From a virus: a DNA stretch of 40,292 nucleotides. Of this stretch, positions 29,652 to 38,800 are shown in pieces. The stretch spans positions 1-40,292 of the IMG/VR virus record IMGVR_UViG_3300049027_000112. One strand, 5' to 3'. Made by a program: the position numbers and the translations under genes. Positions within the stretch are counted from its first letter, which is position 1. Every line of letters begins with the position of its first letter. The notes below the pieces were generated by a model. The model made no database searches and was not told the DNA's origin. It was given only the letters and a program-made list of their open reading frames with translations.

Positions 29652-32216
29652 ATGCAGCCAAAATTAGAATACCACGAGTTTTTAAAATCAAAGGTTCGGT
29701 TAGCAGACCAGTCCGGGTTTAATATCGATTTATCTATGATAAACCCGGCATTGAAACAGCATAATAAGCTCATGGTGAAATGGATGGTCGAAGGTGGCAG
29801 GCGTGCATGTTTTGCAAATTTCGGTCTCCATAAGACGGTTACACAGCTTGAGGCACTACGTTGCATATTACTTTTCACTGGTGGCCGGGGACTTATTATT
29901 GCACCGCTGGGTGTTCGCCAGGAGTTTAAGAATGATGCAATTAATATACTCGGTTGGCCTGATGGCCCGAAGTTTATTCGATCAATTGATGAGGCGAGCT
30001 CTACCGGTATTTACATTACGAATTACGAGACTGTTCGCGATGGTAAACTCGACCCACGGTTGTTCAATGTGGTTTCTCTCGATGAGGCCTCCATCCTCCG
30101 CGGCTTTGGTGGTAGTAAAACGTTCCGTGAATTCATGCGCTTGTTCACCGGTGATGGCGGTCCGAACGGCAACCGACGGGGTACCGAAAAAGTAAAATAC
30201 CGGTTCGTGGCCACGGCCACGCCTTCACCAAACGATTATATTGAGTTGCTGGCCTATGCCGACTTCCTCGGCGTAATGGATGTAAGTCAGGCGAAAACGC
30301 GATTCTTCAAGCGTGACAGTACGCAAGCAGATAAGCTCACTCTACATAAACATAAGGAAAGAGAGTTTTGGTTATGGGTTGCCAGTTGGGCGTTATTCGT
30401 TACAAAACCATCAGACCTTACCGGCAATGAAGCCGATGATGAAGGATATATTTTACCAGAACTCGATATCCGCTGGCACGAGTTACCCAGTGATCACAGT
30501 ACTGCCGGCGTTGAAAAGAGTGGCCAGGGACGGTTATTTAAGAACACTGCCTGTGGTCTGGCAGATTCTGCCAGGGAAAAGCGTGAGAGCCTACCGGCGC
30601 GTATTATAAAACTACTTGAGTTACGCAATGAAGATCTTATAGCGCACCGTATCATTTGGCACGACCTCGAATCAGAACGCAATGCAATTGAAAAAGCTAT
30701 TCCTTCCTGTGCTACGGTGTACGGCAATCAGGATTTAGAAGATAGAGAGAAGATAATAGCCGGCTTCTCTGCAGGTATTATTCCTGAGTTGGGTGGTAAG
30801 CCTTCTATGATCGGATCTGGTACCAACCTGCAGAGGCATTGCCATTGGGCAATATACCTGGGTATCGGTTTTAAATTCAATGATTTCATTCAATCCATTC
30901 ACCGGTTGCTCCGGTTTCTTCAACAGCACCAGGTTCGTATTGACCTTATATACACTGAAGCCGAAAGGGATGTGAGGCGCACACTCGAACGCAAATGGCA
31001 ACAACACACAAAACAGGTAGCGATTATGGTGGATATTATAAAAGAGTTTGGCCTTTCTCATGCGGCTATGGCTAAGCATTTAACCCGGGGAATAGGAGTT
31101 GAGAGAATTGAAATAAAAGGCGATCATCATACTATCGTTCACAATGATGCAGTACTGGAGGCCCGCCGGTTGGAAAGCGATAGTATTGGCCTGATACTTA
31201 CATCAATTCCGTTTTCAACTCAATACGAGTACTCCCCGAATATCGCAGACTTTGGTCACAGTGAAAACAATGAAGAGTTTTTTGTGCAGATGGAATACCT
31301 CACACCAGAGCTGTACCGGTCGCTTATGCCAGGTCGCATTGCTGCTATACATGTAAAGGATCGTATTATTCCTGGTGGAATGACAGGCCTGGGGTTTCAA
31401 ACTGTGTATCCATTTCATGTTCGGTGTATTGAACATTATACAAAACACGGTTTCGGGTACCTGGGGATGAAGACGATTGTTACCGATGTTGTAAGGGAGA
31501 ACAACCAAACATACCGGCTCGGATACACTGAACAATGCAAAGACGGTTCTAAAATGGGCGTCGGTATGCCTGAGTATCTACTATTGTTTCGTAAGCCCCC
31601 AACCGATAGATCGAATGGATATGCTGATATGCCTGTTGTTAAGAGCAAAAAAGAATACTCACTTTCTAAATGGCAGGTTGATGCCCATGGCTATACCAGG
31701 TCAAGTGGCGATCGTTGTATCACGCCTGAAGAGTTTACACAGCTCAATGAACATAAAAAGATGTTCAGGATATTTCGGAACCTGTCTCTTAATGAGATAT
31801 ACGACTTCGATTATCACGTGGCTATCGGCGACGCCCTGCAGGTTGCAGGTAAACTGCCTACTGACTTCATGTTGTTACAGCCTCAGAGCTGGTCAGATGA
31901 AGTTTGGACTGATATTACCCGCATGCGTACGCTCAATGGTAGCCAGTATGCGAAAGGAAAAGAGATGCACTTGTGCCCAATGCAAATTGACCTTGGTAAA
32001 CGTGTGATCATACAAATGTCAAATCCGGGTGATAAGGTACTCGATCCCTTTGGCGGCCTCATGACAGTGCCATCAATTGCCGTTGAGGAAGGCCGATATG
32101 GAATAGGCTTCGAGCTTAACCATAACTATTTTCTTGATGGCGCCACCTATTGCAAGGCCGCTGAGCAAAAAAGGAAATTGCCCACATTGTTTGACGCAAT
32201 AAAAGAGAGTGCATAA
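29652..32216 (+). CDS. SNF2-like helicase fused to DNA N4/N6-methyltransferase
   Basis: 854 residues. Residues 1-470 resemble an SF2/SNF2 helicase: motif I FGLHKTVTQLEALR, VVSLDEASILRGF (motif II, DEA), FVATATPSPND (motif III), HCHWAIYLGIGFKFNDFIQS, then IHRLLRF (motif VI region). Residues 480-854 are a beta-class methylase: motif IV LTSIPFSTQYEY at about 515, motif I VLDPFGGLMTV near 795, GIGFELN after it. The Walker A Gly is His (GLHKT) and the usual S/DPPY is SIPFS, so one or both activities may differ. Single-chain helicase-methylases occur in Bacteroidota phages; likely self-DNA modification. Confidence 0.8.
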   Translation: MQPKLEYHEFLKSKVRLADQSGFNIDLSMINPALKQHNKLMVKWMVEGGRRACFANFGLHKTVTQLEALRCILLFTGGRGLIIAPLGVRQEFKNDAINILGWPDGPKFIRSIDEASSTGIYITNYETVRDGKLDPRLFNVVSLDEASILRGFGGSKTFREFMRLFTGDGGPNGNRRGTEKVKYRFVATATPSPNDYIELLAYADFLGVMDVSQAKTRFFKRDSTQADKLTLHKHKEREFWLWVASWALFVTKPSDLTGNEADDEGYILPELDIRWHELPSDHSTAGVEKSGQGRLFKNTACGLADSAREKRESLPARIIKLLELRNEDLIAHRIIWHDLESERNAIEKAIPSCATVYGNQDLEDREKIIAGFSAGIIPELGGKPSMIGSGTNLQRHCHWAIYLGIGFKFNDFIQSIHRLLRFLQQHQVRIDLIYTEAERDVRRTLERKWQQHTKQVAIMVDIIKEFGLSHAAMAKHLTRGIGVERIEIKGDHHTIVHNDAVLEARRLESDSIGLILTSIPFSTQYEYSPNIADFGHSENNEEFFVQMEYLTPELYRSLMPGRIAAIHVKDRIIPGGMTGLGFQTVYPFHVRCIEHYTKHGFGYLGMKTIVTDVVRENNQTYRLGYTEQCKDGSKMGVGMPEYLLLFRKPPTDRSNGYADMPVVKSKKEYSLSKWQVDAHGYTRSSGDRCITPEEFTQLNEHKKMFRIFRNLSLNEIYDFDYHVAIGDALQVAGKLPTDFMLLQPQSWSDEVWTDITRMRTLNGSQYAKGKEMHLCPMQIDLGKRVIIQMSNPGDKVLDPFGGLMTVPSIAVEEGRYGIGFELNHNYFLDGATYCKAAEQKRKLPTLFDAIKESA

Positions 32217-32557
32217 TGGCAAAGAAACTATCCGTATCAGATATAGAATACATCTGTAGCCAATGGTTACAGAAAGCTCCTGAATGTTTGGCCGAAGAAA
32301 TTAAGAAGCCTGTTAAACTGGTGAAAGCTCTGGTGGAACTAATTGAAGAACCTAAAAAGGAGAAAAAACATAGCGCCCGGGCGCAAGCAGATGACCGCCA
32401 GAGGCAGAGAAAGGTGCGGTACAACCAAAGCATATACGAAACGAAGCCACTGGATTTAACAGATAAGGTTCAATATAAACTCAATTCCAAAACAACAGTT
32501 TGGGCGAAGCCAGGCATTGATATAGGGAAGCTGAAGAAGAAATACAACATTAAGTAA
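32216..32557 (+). CDS. Unknown basic protein after methylase
   Basis: 113 residues with one-base overlap (TAATG). The N-terminal half is helical (SVSDIEYICSQWLQKAPECL, then KKPVKLVKALVELIEEPKK); the rest is basic (ARAQADDRQRQRKVRYNQS, then KKKYNIK). Probably nucleic-acid or methylase associated; no family is recognised. Confidence 0.58.
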   Translation: MAKKLSVSDIEYICSQWLQKAPECLAEEIKKPVKLVKALVELIEEPKKEKKHSARAQADDRQRQRKVRYNQSIYETKPLDLTDKVQYKLNSKTTVWAKPGIDIGKLKKKYNIK

Positions 32558-32580
32558 TTAATCACCTTCAAAAATAAACT

Positions 32581-33309
32581 ATGGCAAGACCTAAAAAGGG
32601 TACAAAAGAAAACCCGGTTACTGAAAAGGAAATGGAAGATATTCTTACTGAAGAAAAAAAGCGCCCGTATAAAGTTACAGAGGCTGCTATTGTCGATGAC
32701 TTCTGTAATTATAAATACGAGGTTACCGAGGGTAAGGGGCCTTATGATAAACATAAAGTCGATGGTAAAGGCATTATCGTTGATGATATGCGGGAGATTT
32801 TCAGAAAGCTGCGTGTGCACATGGCCGCTGTATATGGCGTATTCTCATTGCAGGGGTTGGATATTGAGGATATCGACACGCATCATAACGATGATGTAAC
32901 TGCTGAATTCCATGTTAGCGGGTTTAAGGTGAAAGGTGGAGAGGATATGGAAAGCATCAGTTTGATGGGCAGCAAGCATATTGCTTGCGTTGGCGGCCGT
33001 ATGAGTCTCGTTACGCCGTGGATCGATATATCAACTTTATCTTCTTATAAATGGCACAATGAACTGAAGGAGTTGGCTGACAAAGCGAGGGAAGAAGTTG
33101 CTCTTTATAAAGAAGGTAAATATATCGTGCCAGATATTGATGAAGATGAGGAAGAAGAACTGGTTTCTAAAAAAGATGGATCACGTCGTAAGAAACCCAA
33201 GCAGCTCTCCATTGATACTTCTGGCGGCGATGCTGATAACTCCGATACTGAAATGGAAGAGGCAGTTGAGGAAACAGAAGGCGATGACGATTTTGATTCG
33301 CCGCTATGA
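32581..33309 (+). CDS. Unknown protein with long acidic tail, possible SSB functional analogue
   Basis: 242 residues. A basic start (ARPKKGTKENPV), then a mixed body (YKYEVTEGKGPYDKHKVDGK, FHVSGFKVKGGEDMESISLM, IACVGGRMSLVTPW) and from about 180 a charged, very acidic end (DEDEEEELV, EMEEAVEETEGDDDFDSPL). Acidic C-terminal tails with hydrophobic last residues are known from single-strand DNA-binding proteins, and the gene lies among replication genes. This is an inference from composition and place only. It overlaps the next gene by 4 bases. Confidence 0.5.
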   Translation: MARPKKGTKENPVTEKEMEDILTEEKKRPYKVTEAAIVDDFCNYKYEVTEGKGPYDKHKVDGKGIIVDDMREIFRKLRVHMAAVYGVFSLQGLDIEDIDTHHNDDVTAEFHVSGFKVKGGEDMESISLMGSKHIACVGGRMSLVTPWIDISTLSSYKWHNELKELADKAREEVALYKEGKYIVPDIDEDEEEELVSKKDGSRRKKPKQLSIDTSGGDADNSDTEMEEAVEETEGDDDFDSPL

Positions 33310-34484
33310 GTTTCCAGCCGCGACCATACCAACAGGAGGCGATCGATGTCGCTGTAGACTTTTTCCATGATAAGAAAAAGAAATACAACGGCATCGAGAT
33401 CCTTCCAACCGGTTCTGGTAAATCGGTGGTTATTGCCAATATAGCCAAGGAGCTAACCGGTAAAACCGTAGTGTTCCAGCCATCAAAGGAGATTCTGGAG
33501 CAGAACTTTAAAAAGTTCCTTTCATATGGTTACCGAGCTGGTATTTACTCTGCGAGTGCCGGCATGAAATACATCGATGATATTACCTTCTGCACTATCG
33601 GCAGTGTAGCGAAGAAGATTCACCTGTTCGAGAAATTCAAAAACATTATAATAGATGAGTGTCACCTTGTTAATCCTGCCGGGGGAATGTATGAGAATTT
33701 CATTAATACGCTGTCCCACACAAAGGTGCTCGGCTTAACTGCTACACCTTATCGACTGGCTGCCGGCGTGGAAGGTGCGGAGCTACGATTCATCACAAGG
33801 CAATCGCCGCGCATATTTAACAAGGTCCTTTATTATGTACAGAATGATATTCTGTTTAATGCCGGGCACCTGGCGCCGCTGAAGTATTTCTCCTTCAACG
33901 TGATCGATCGCACCATGCTGTCGATGAATTCATCAGGCACCGATTTCACTGACGCATCAATGCGTGCTTATTATCGGGCTATCAATATGCCGAAAATCAC
34001 CATTGAGTATGGTAACCGGTTATTGAAAAAGAGAAATAACCTGCTTGTGTTCTGTGCACTCATCGAGGAGGCTATGCAGGTTGCGAAGGGAATACCTGGT
34101 TCGGTTGTGATCACTGGAGAAACCGAACTCGCACTGAGAACCAAAATACTAAATGAGTTTAAAGCTGGCAAAATCCGTTGTGTGATAAACGTGGGAGTAC
34201 TTACTACTGGTTTCGATTATCCTGAACTTGAAGCTGTATTAATTGCTCGCTCTACAATGTCGCTGGCGCTGTATTATCAGATCGTTGGCCGAGTAATGAG
34301 GCCATATAAATATTCGGATGGTAATGTAAAGGAAGGTTGGATCATTGACTTAGGAGGGAATATTAACCAGTTTGGTAAGATCGAAACAATGAAGATCACT
34401 ACTGATGAAAAAGGTTTGTATATGATCGTGAACCAAGGCCGGCAGTTAACAAATATTCCATTTGGTAAAACTATCGCAGCATGA
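33306..34484 (+). CDS. SF2 DNA helicase (DEAD/DEAH-like, RadD/SSL2-type)
   Basis: 392 residues with the SF2 set: Q-like PRPYQQEAIDVAVDFF, Walker A PTGSGKS (near 37-43), motif II IIIDECH, motif III GLTATPYRL, motif V GVLTTGFDYPE, motif VI QIVGRVMRPY. The end is short (NQGRQLTNIPFG) with no extra nuclease domain. It would unwind or remodel DNA in phage replication or recombination. Close to XPB/RadD-like phage helicases. Confidence 0.9.
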   Translation: MSFQPRPYQQEAIDVAVDFFHDKKKKYNGIEILPTGSGKSVVIANIAKELTGKTVVFQPSKEILEQNFKKFLSYGYRAGIYSASAGMKYIDDITFCTIGSVAKKIHLFEKFKNIIIDECHLVNPAGGMYENFINTLSHTKVLGLTATPYRLAAGVEGAELRFITRQSPRIFNKVLYYVQNDILFNAGHLAPLKYFSFNVIDRTMLSMNSSGTDFTDASMRAYYRAINMPKITIEYGNRLLKKRNNLLVFCALIEEAMQVAKGIPGSVVITGETELALRTKILNEFKAGKIRCVINVGVLTTGFDYPELEAVLIARSTMSLALYYQIVGRVMRPYKYSDGNVKEGWIIDLGGNINQFGKIETMKITTDEKGLYMIVNQGRQLTNIPFGKTIAA

Positions 34485-35077
34485 TACTCAAACAAGCTCA
34501 TACACTGGCAGAGGCCATCGTTGGCAAGCTTCTCCCTTTTTCAGATCGTGTTCATATTGCCGGCAGCATCCGCAGGGAAAAGCCGGAAGTGAAAGATATC
34601 GAGGTTATATGCCAGCCTCATTATGTTGATGGTGCACAGGCCAGCTTCTTTACCGATACCGTTGCTGAAAAAGTGATCAGCCAGAACTATGTGCAGGTTG
34701 TTAAATCGCTCGGTAAGGTAATTAAGGGCAAGCCTGATGGTAGGTATATGCAGATTGAATTGCCGCAGCGGATTAACCTGGACTTATTCATGCCTGATCC
34801 TGATGATTATTTCCGTCAGTATGCTATAAGGACCGGTAGTTCCGATTATGCATATGAAACTATTGCAAAGGGCTGGCTTCGCAAAGGATGGTGTGGTAGT
34901 GATGTCGGTCTGCGTCGAATTAGTGATTGTGTTGAAGTACATGGTGCTGTTATCAATAAAAGGATATGGCGTTGTGTTAAACCTAAGGCTGAGAAACCGC
35001 CTGTATGGAAAAGTGAGAAGGAGTTTTTCGATTGGCTCGGAGTGCCTTACATCATGCCGAAGTTGAGAACTATTTAA
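34481..35077 (+). CDS. Minimal PolX-like nucleotidyltransferase
   Basis: 198 residues. PolX family hallmarks: HIAGSIRREKPEVKDIEVIC (GS.RR..e...DiEv; Asp39, Glu41), LPQRINLDLFMPDPDD (third acidic Asp in LDLF), then FRQYAIRTGSSDYAYET (tGs..yn) and a C-terminal KSEKEFFDWLGVPYIMPKLR that matches the thumb ending of PolX. The 8-kDa lyase domain and HhH motifs are absent, and the second metal residue is Glu. It may fill gaps or extend ends, perhaps with Ku. ATGA overlap with the helicase. Confidence 0.75.
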   Translation: MILKQAHTLAEAIVGKLLPFSDRVHIAGSIRREKPEVKDIEVICQPHYVDGAQASFFTDTVAEKVISQNYVQVVKSLGKVIKGKPDGRYMQIELPQRINLDLFMPDPDDYFRQYAIRTGSSDYAYETIAKGWLRKGWCGSDVGLRRISDCVEVHGAVINKRIWRCVKPKAEKPPVWKSEKEFFDWLGVPYIMPKLRTI

Positions 35078-35127
35078 AATCAATCCGTGCCCCTCTTTTA
35101 AAAATCCTAAACCTTAAGAACCTGAAA

Positions 35128-36006
35128 ATGAGTGAAGGATATATCCCAATTAAGAGGAGCTTATTCGAGCATTTTCTTTTCAAAGAACACAGAGTGTTCA
35201 GTCGATTCGAGGCCTGGCTGGACTTAATTCAAATGGCATCATTCACCGATGAGAATAATCAGATTATAGGTGGCAAGTTGATTAAGAGGAATAGAGGTGA
35301 AGTAGTGGCGTCTTTGAGGTTTTTGGAACAAAAGTGGGGATGGAGTAAGACTAAAGTGAGTGATTACCTTGAATTATTGCGTAGCCAACAGATGGTCGTC
35401 GCGACAAAAGAAAATGGTGTTACGAAGATTCTGCTCGTAAACTTTGAAAAGCACAACGAAATAAACGGAAATGCCAACAAAAAGGACAGCAAAAGCCGCA
35501 ACAGGACTGGATTAGCTGGGAATGAGGAGACAGAAAAGAGCCAACCGATTGGGACAACGAAAGGACAGCGAAAAGACAGCGAGGAGACAAATATAATAAG
35601 GGTTAATAATGGTAATAATGGAGAAGGTGTAGGCGATGGCGCTGACGCGCCTACTCATACACCTGAGGAAGAAATTTTATTTAAAAATTTCAAAGGCTGG
35701 ATTGAAAAGAATGCGGCAAAAGTTAACAAGATGAAGGAGCCATTGAATATCGACCAGTATTTGAAGTTGAGAAAAGATTTCCCGGGCGAAAATGGGAAGG
35801 CATTATTGCTTGAGGTGATTCAGTCTATGCACAATCACAAAGAGCTATTGAAAAAATATGAATCCGCAAATCTTACGCTTCGTGCCTGGATCAAAATAAG
35901 AGAAAAGAATGGCTCAGTAAAAGTGGGAGATGTTCCTGTAACTACAGGCCCAACCGCTCGCGAAATTGAAGAGGCTGAAAACCGTAAAAAGCTTGGCATC
36001 AAATGA
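35128..36006 (+). CDS. DnaD-like replication initiator / helicase loader
   Basis: 292 residues with the start at SEGYIPIKRSLFEHFLFKEH (an upstream in-frame ATG lies inside the previous gene). A winged helix is visible in the first 110 residues: FEAWLDLIQMASF, RGEVVASLRFLEQKWGWSKT, DYLELLRSQQMVVATKENG. A disordered linker and a C-terminal helical part (EEEILFKNFKGWIEKNAAKV to ANLTLRAWIKIREK) follow. This winged-helix start with a variable end, directly before a DnaB gene, fits initiator or loader proteins. Confidence 0.68.
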   Translation: MSEGYIPIKRSLFEHFLFKEHRVFSRFEAWLDLIQMASFTDENNQIIGGKLIKRNRGEVVASLRFLEQKWGWSKTKVSDYLELLRSQQMVVATKENGVTKILLVNFEKHNEINGNANKKDSKSRNRTGLAGNEETEKSQPIGTTKGQRKDSEETNIIRVNNGNNGEGVGDGADAPTHTPEEEILFKNFKGWIEKNAAKVNKMKEPLNIDQYLKLRKDFPGENGKALLLEVIQSMHNHKELLKKYESANLTLRAWIKIREKNGSVKVGDVPVTTGPTAREIEEAENRKKLGIK

Positions 36007-37550
36007 AAGACCTTACCAAACATACCCAGGAGAAAAAGGACCGGCGGAAAAGGTCCGTGGATATCCAAACGATGGTTTACGGAAAGGTTCCACCGCAGGC
36101 CAAAGACCTGGAAGAAAAAGTGTTGGGCGCCATAATGATGGTTCCTGATGCGATCGATCGGGTGTTAGAGTTTATCACCGATGAATCTTTTTACGTTTCT
36201 GCTCATCAGGATATTTTCCGATGTATGGTTTCCCTGCACCAAAAAGGTCAACCAACGGATATCGAAATGGTAGTGGAAGAACTTCGCCGGCTTGAAAAGC
36301 TGGAAATGGTCGGCGGCCCGTACTATGTTACTCAGTTAACCAACAAAGTGGTTTCAGCTGCCAGTCTCGAAAGTCATGCGAAGATCATCGCTCAAAAGTT
36401 TCTCGGGCGGGAATTGATCAGGGTTGGAATGGAGATGATCGATGAAGCATACGAAGACTCTACAGATGTTTTCCAAATGCTGGATGAAGCTGAGGAGCAG
36501 CTTATGAGTATCGGTAGTAAGCATGTGCAGGGGGAGGTTAAGGGGATGGATACTGTGATGAAGAAAACGCTTGATCGAATTGAAGAATGGCGTAAGCAGG
36601 ATAGCCATATTACAGGTGTACCATCTGGGTATGAGAAGCTCGATCGAGCAACACGCGGTTGGCAACCTGGTGATTTGATAATTCTGGCGGCCAGGCCATC
36701 GGTAGGGAAAACATCATTTGCGCTCCGCCTTGCCCGTAATGCCGCCCTTAATGCTTTTAAACCGGTACCTGTAGCCATTTGGTCACTTGAAATGGAAGAT
36801 GTGCAGCTGGGATTGCGTATGCTGGCTGCCGAAAGCGGGATGATGCTTCATCGTATTCAAACCGGTAGGCTGGAAGACTCGGATATGACCAGATTATACA
36901 AGGATGGGGTTCATACGCTCGCCGGCACCAAGATCTTTGTTGATGATGAATCAGGGTTAAACCTTTTGAAGCTCCGCGCAAAAGCCCGCCGGCTGAAAAA
37001 GAAACATGATATCGGCCTCATTCTGTTGGATTACCTACAGCTGATGAGTGGTGATGATAACAAAGGGAACCGGGAACAGGAAATTAGTAAGATAAGCCGC
37101 GGCCTGAAATTGCTCGGTAAAGAATTAGGCATTCCAATCATTGCTCTATCACAGCTCAGCCGCGATGTTGAAAAAAGAACCGGTACAAAGAAGCAGCCCC
37201 AACTCAGTGATCTGCGTGAATCAGGATCGATCGAGCAGGATGCTGATGTAGTTATCTTCCTGTGGGGTCCTGATGAAGATGAAATTGCCAATGATGCATC
37301 GCTGCGCAACCGGCGATGGGCGCGTATAGCAAAGGCTCGTAACGGCATGCTGCTTACTATCAACTTCGAATTGAATAAGGATACGCAGGAGTGGGAGGAG
37401 AGTGACAGTGATCAGAATTTGTTTTCAAAGCCGGCACCAGTAGCTAAACAATCACCGGCACCAAACTTACGGCCAATGTCGGAGGTGTTGAAGGATAGTC
37501 CTCGTATGCCATTCGCCGATAATACAAAAGATGAAGATCTGCCATTTTGA
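36003..37550 (+). CDS. dnaB: Replicative DNA helicase (DnaB-like) with SSB-like tail
   Basis: 515 residues. N-terminal domain from about 30 (PPQAKDLEEKVLGAIMMVPD), linker helix, RecA-like domain with GYEKLDRATRGWQPGDLIIL, Walker A ARPSVGKTSF, catalytic Glu-motif SLEME, Walker B LILLDYLQLM, and ALSQLSRDVEKR then LSDLRESGSIEQDAD (H4). It unwinds the replication fork in 5'-3' direction. The extreme C-terminus TKDEDLPF copies the SSB tail peptide (DDDIPF-type); see findings. Start in an ATGA overlap. Confidence 0.94.
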   Translation: MKDLTKHTQEKKDRRKRSVDIQTMVYGKVPPQAKDLEEKVLGAIMMVPDAIDRVLEFITDESFYVSAHQDIFRCMVSLHQKGQPTDIEMVVEELRRLEKLEMVGGPYYVTQLTNKVVSAASLESHAKIIAQKFLGRELIRVGMEMIDEAYEDSTDVFQMLDEAEEQLMSIGSKHVQGEVKGMDTVMKKTLDRIEEWRKQDSHITGVPSGYEKLDRATRGWQPGDLIILAARPSVGKTSFALRLARNAALNAFKPVPVAIWSLEMEDVQLGLRMLAAESGMMLHRIQTGRLEDSDMTRLYKDGVHTLAGTKIFVDDESGLNLLKLRAKARRLKKKHDIGLILLDYLQLMSGDDNKGNREQEISKISRGLKLLGKELGIPIIALSQLSRDVEKRTGTKKQPQLSDLRESGSIEQDADVVIFLWGPDEDEIANDASLRNRRWARIAKARNGMLLTINFELNKDTQEWEESDSDQNLFSKPAPVAKQSPAPNLRPMSEVLKDSPRMPFADNTKDEDLPF

Positions 37551-37978
37551 AAACCGGCATCACCATAGAGTATATCAAGCAACAGCTGGCGGCCGGTAAG
37601 ATTCGCGGTTATAAGGTTAATAACCCGGAGCCTGTACCGCAACTGGAAGAATCATCGCCAAAGAAGAAATCAAAGTATGGGAATAACAAAAAGGAAGTGG
37701 ATGGGATTGTATTCGATAGTGAGAAGGAAGCAAATCGTTATGGCGAATTAAAGTTGATGTTGAAAGCGGGCATCATTGGTCTACTCGAGCTGCAGGTACC
37801 ATATGAACTTAACCCGGGTGGAACTCATTCTTTAAAATACATCGCCGATTTTGTTTACATCATCCGCGCTACCGGTGAAAAGGTAGTAGAAGATGCGAAA
37901 GGGCACCGCACTCAGGTATATCTAAAGAAGCGGCGGTTAATGAAAAAAGTTCATGGTATTACAATCAAAGAAGTATGA
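37547..37978 (+). CDS. DUF1064 family protein, PD-(D/E)XK-like nuclease fold
   Basis: 143 residues. The family run is clear from about 47: YGNNKKEVDGIVFDSEKEAN, RYGELKLMLKAGIIGLLELQ, then LKYIADFVYIIRATGEKVVE, DAKGHRTQVYLKKRRLM. In DUF1064 the Asp of YiADF and E.-K of vVEDxKG form a PD-(D/E)XK site. It is found in phages and may resolve Holliday junctions or recombination intermediates; activity not shown. Confidence 0.82.
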   Translation: MKTGITIEYIKQQLAAGKIRGYKVNNPEPVPQLEESSPKKKSKYGNNKKEVDGIVFDSEKEANRYGELKLMLKAGIIGLLELQVPYELNPGGTHSLKYIADFVYIIRATGEKVVEDAKGHRTQVYLKKRRLMKKVHGITIKEV

Positions 37979-38274
37979 CAGGTTGGATTGAAATATATCA
38001 TTATAACACTCTTGTTTGTCGCCATCGTTTTTTTCTATGGGACGTCTTAGGAAGGACCTGGGAGATACAAGTGAAATCGCGAGAACGCCAGTTAAAGCAA
38101 AAGATTGAGCAGCTGCTACTCGGTCTATCAATTAGTGCATCTCGTGATACAACAATTTTTGTAAAGTTTAAATCGAAGATGAACAATGATCACACAAACG
38201 GGATACTCGAAGGATCCATCGATAATGCCGGAGGGGATAGCGTTAACCCTACCAGTGGCGTTCTTTCGGGATAG
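37975..38274 (+). CDS. Small unknown protein
   Basis: 99 residues from an ATGA overlap with the DUF1064 gene. The first 75 residues are mixed and basic (TGWIEIYHYNTLVCRHRFFL, RERQLKQKIEQLLLGLS). The last 30 overlap the next frame, whose sequence there looks more protein-like. The true 3' end, or a frameshift near 38186, is uncertain. Confidence 0.45.
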   Translation: MTGWIEIYHYNTLVCRHRFFLWDVLGRTWEIQVKSRERQLKQKIEQLLLGLSISASRDTTIFVKFKSKMNNDHTNGILEGSIDNAGGDSVNPTSGVLSG

Positions 38275-38599
38275 AAGGATGAGTTATGCCGAATTCGAAA
38301 AGATGTTTGTGAGGTATATGCGACGTGATGATGCTATCTGGAACTTTCGCCTTACCAATCTACCCCTTCATGATGTAGCCTATGTGTATTTGATATTTGA
38401 GGGCTTCATTCAGTACCGCGGTAACCTGGTTCAATATGAACGAAATGTTGCAAAAGAATTTTATGATGCTCCAGACTGTAAGGTTCGTTCATTTCCTCCG
38501 AGTAATTGGGTTCTGTTTACCGGCCCGGTAATACCAGCGCCACGCGAATGGCCAATGAAAGGCTTCCAGGGATTTCGCTACACGACAAAATTGTTTTGA
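38186..38599 (+). CDS. Unknown early phage protein
   Basis: 137 residues: EGIALTLPVAFFRDRRMSYA, then EFEKMFVRYMRRDDAIWNFR, LHDVAYVYLIFEGFIQYRGN, and SNWVLFTGPVIPAPREWPMK. It overlaps the previous frame by 89 bases. An alternative start at 38279 (after AAGG) would avoid the overlap but would drop a good stretch (LTLPVAFFRD). Function unknown. Confidence 0.55.
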   Translation: MITQTGYSKDPSIMPEGIALTLPVAFFRDRRMSYAEFEKMFVRYMRRDDAIWNFRLTNLPLHDVAYVYLIFEGFIQYRGNLVQYERNVAKEFYDAPDCKVRSFPPSNWVLFTGPVIPAPREWPMKGFQGFRYTTKLF

Positions 38600-38600
38600 T

Positions 38601-38789
38601 ATGATCTTCTATGTCAGGGTTAATTATAACAAACACGAAGGCTACCCGATGGCCAGCGCCTATAATATCGACGCTGCTGATCAAACCGCTGCAGAGAAGG
38701 CTGCACGGTCTCGCTACGCCAATGATTTTGGTTTTGATATCAATCATATCACAGCGAAGGCATTGTATACCTGTGAAGAAATTAAATAA
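38601..38789 (+). CDS. Small unknown protein
   Basis: 62 residues: IFYVRVNYNKHEGYPMASAY, then AADQTAAEKAARSRYANDFG and a final TAKALYTCEEIK. It starts 1 base after the previous gene. An alpha/beta mini-domain of the kind common in phage early operons; no family is recognised. Confidence 0.55.
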   Translation: MIFYVRVNYNKHEGYPMASAYNIDAADQTAAEKAARSRYANDFGFDINHITAKALYTCEEIK

Positions 38790-38800
38790 ACCTTTTTGAT

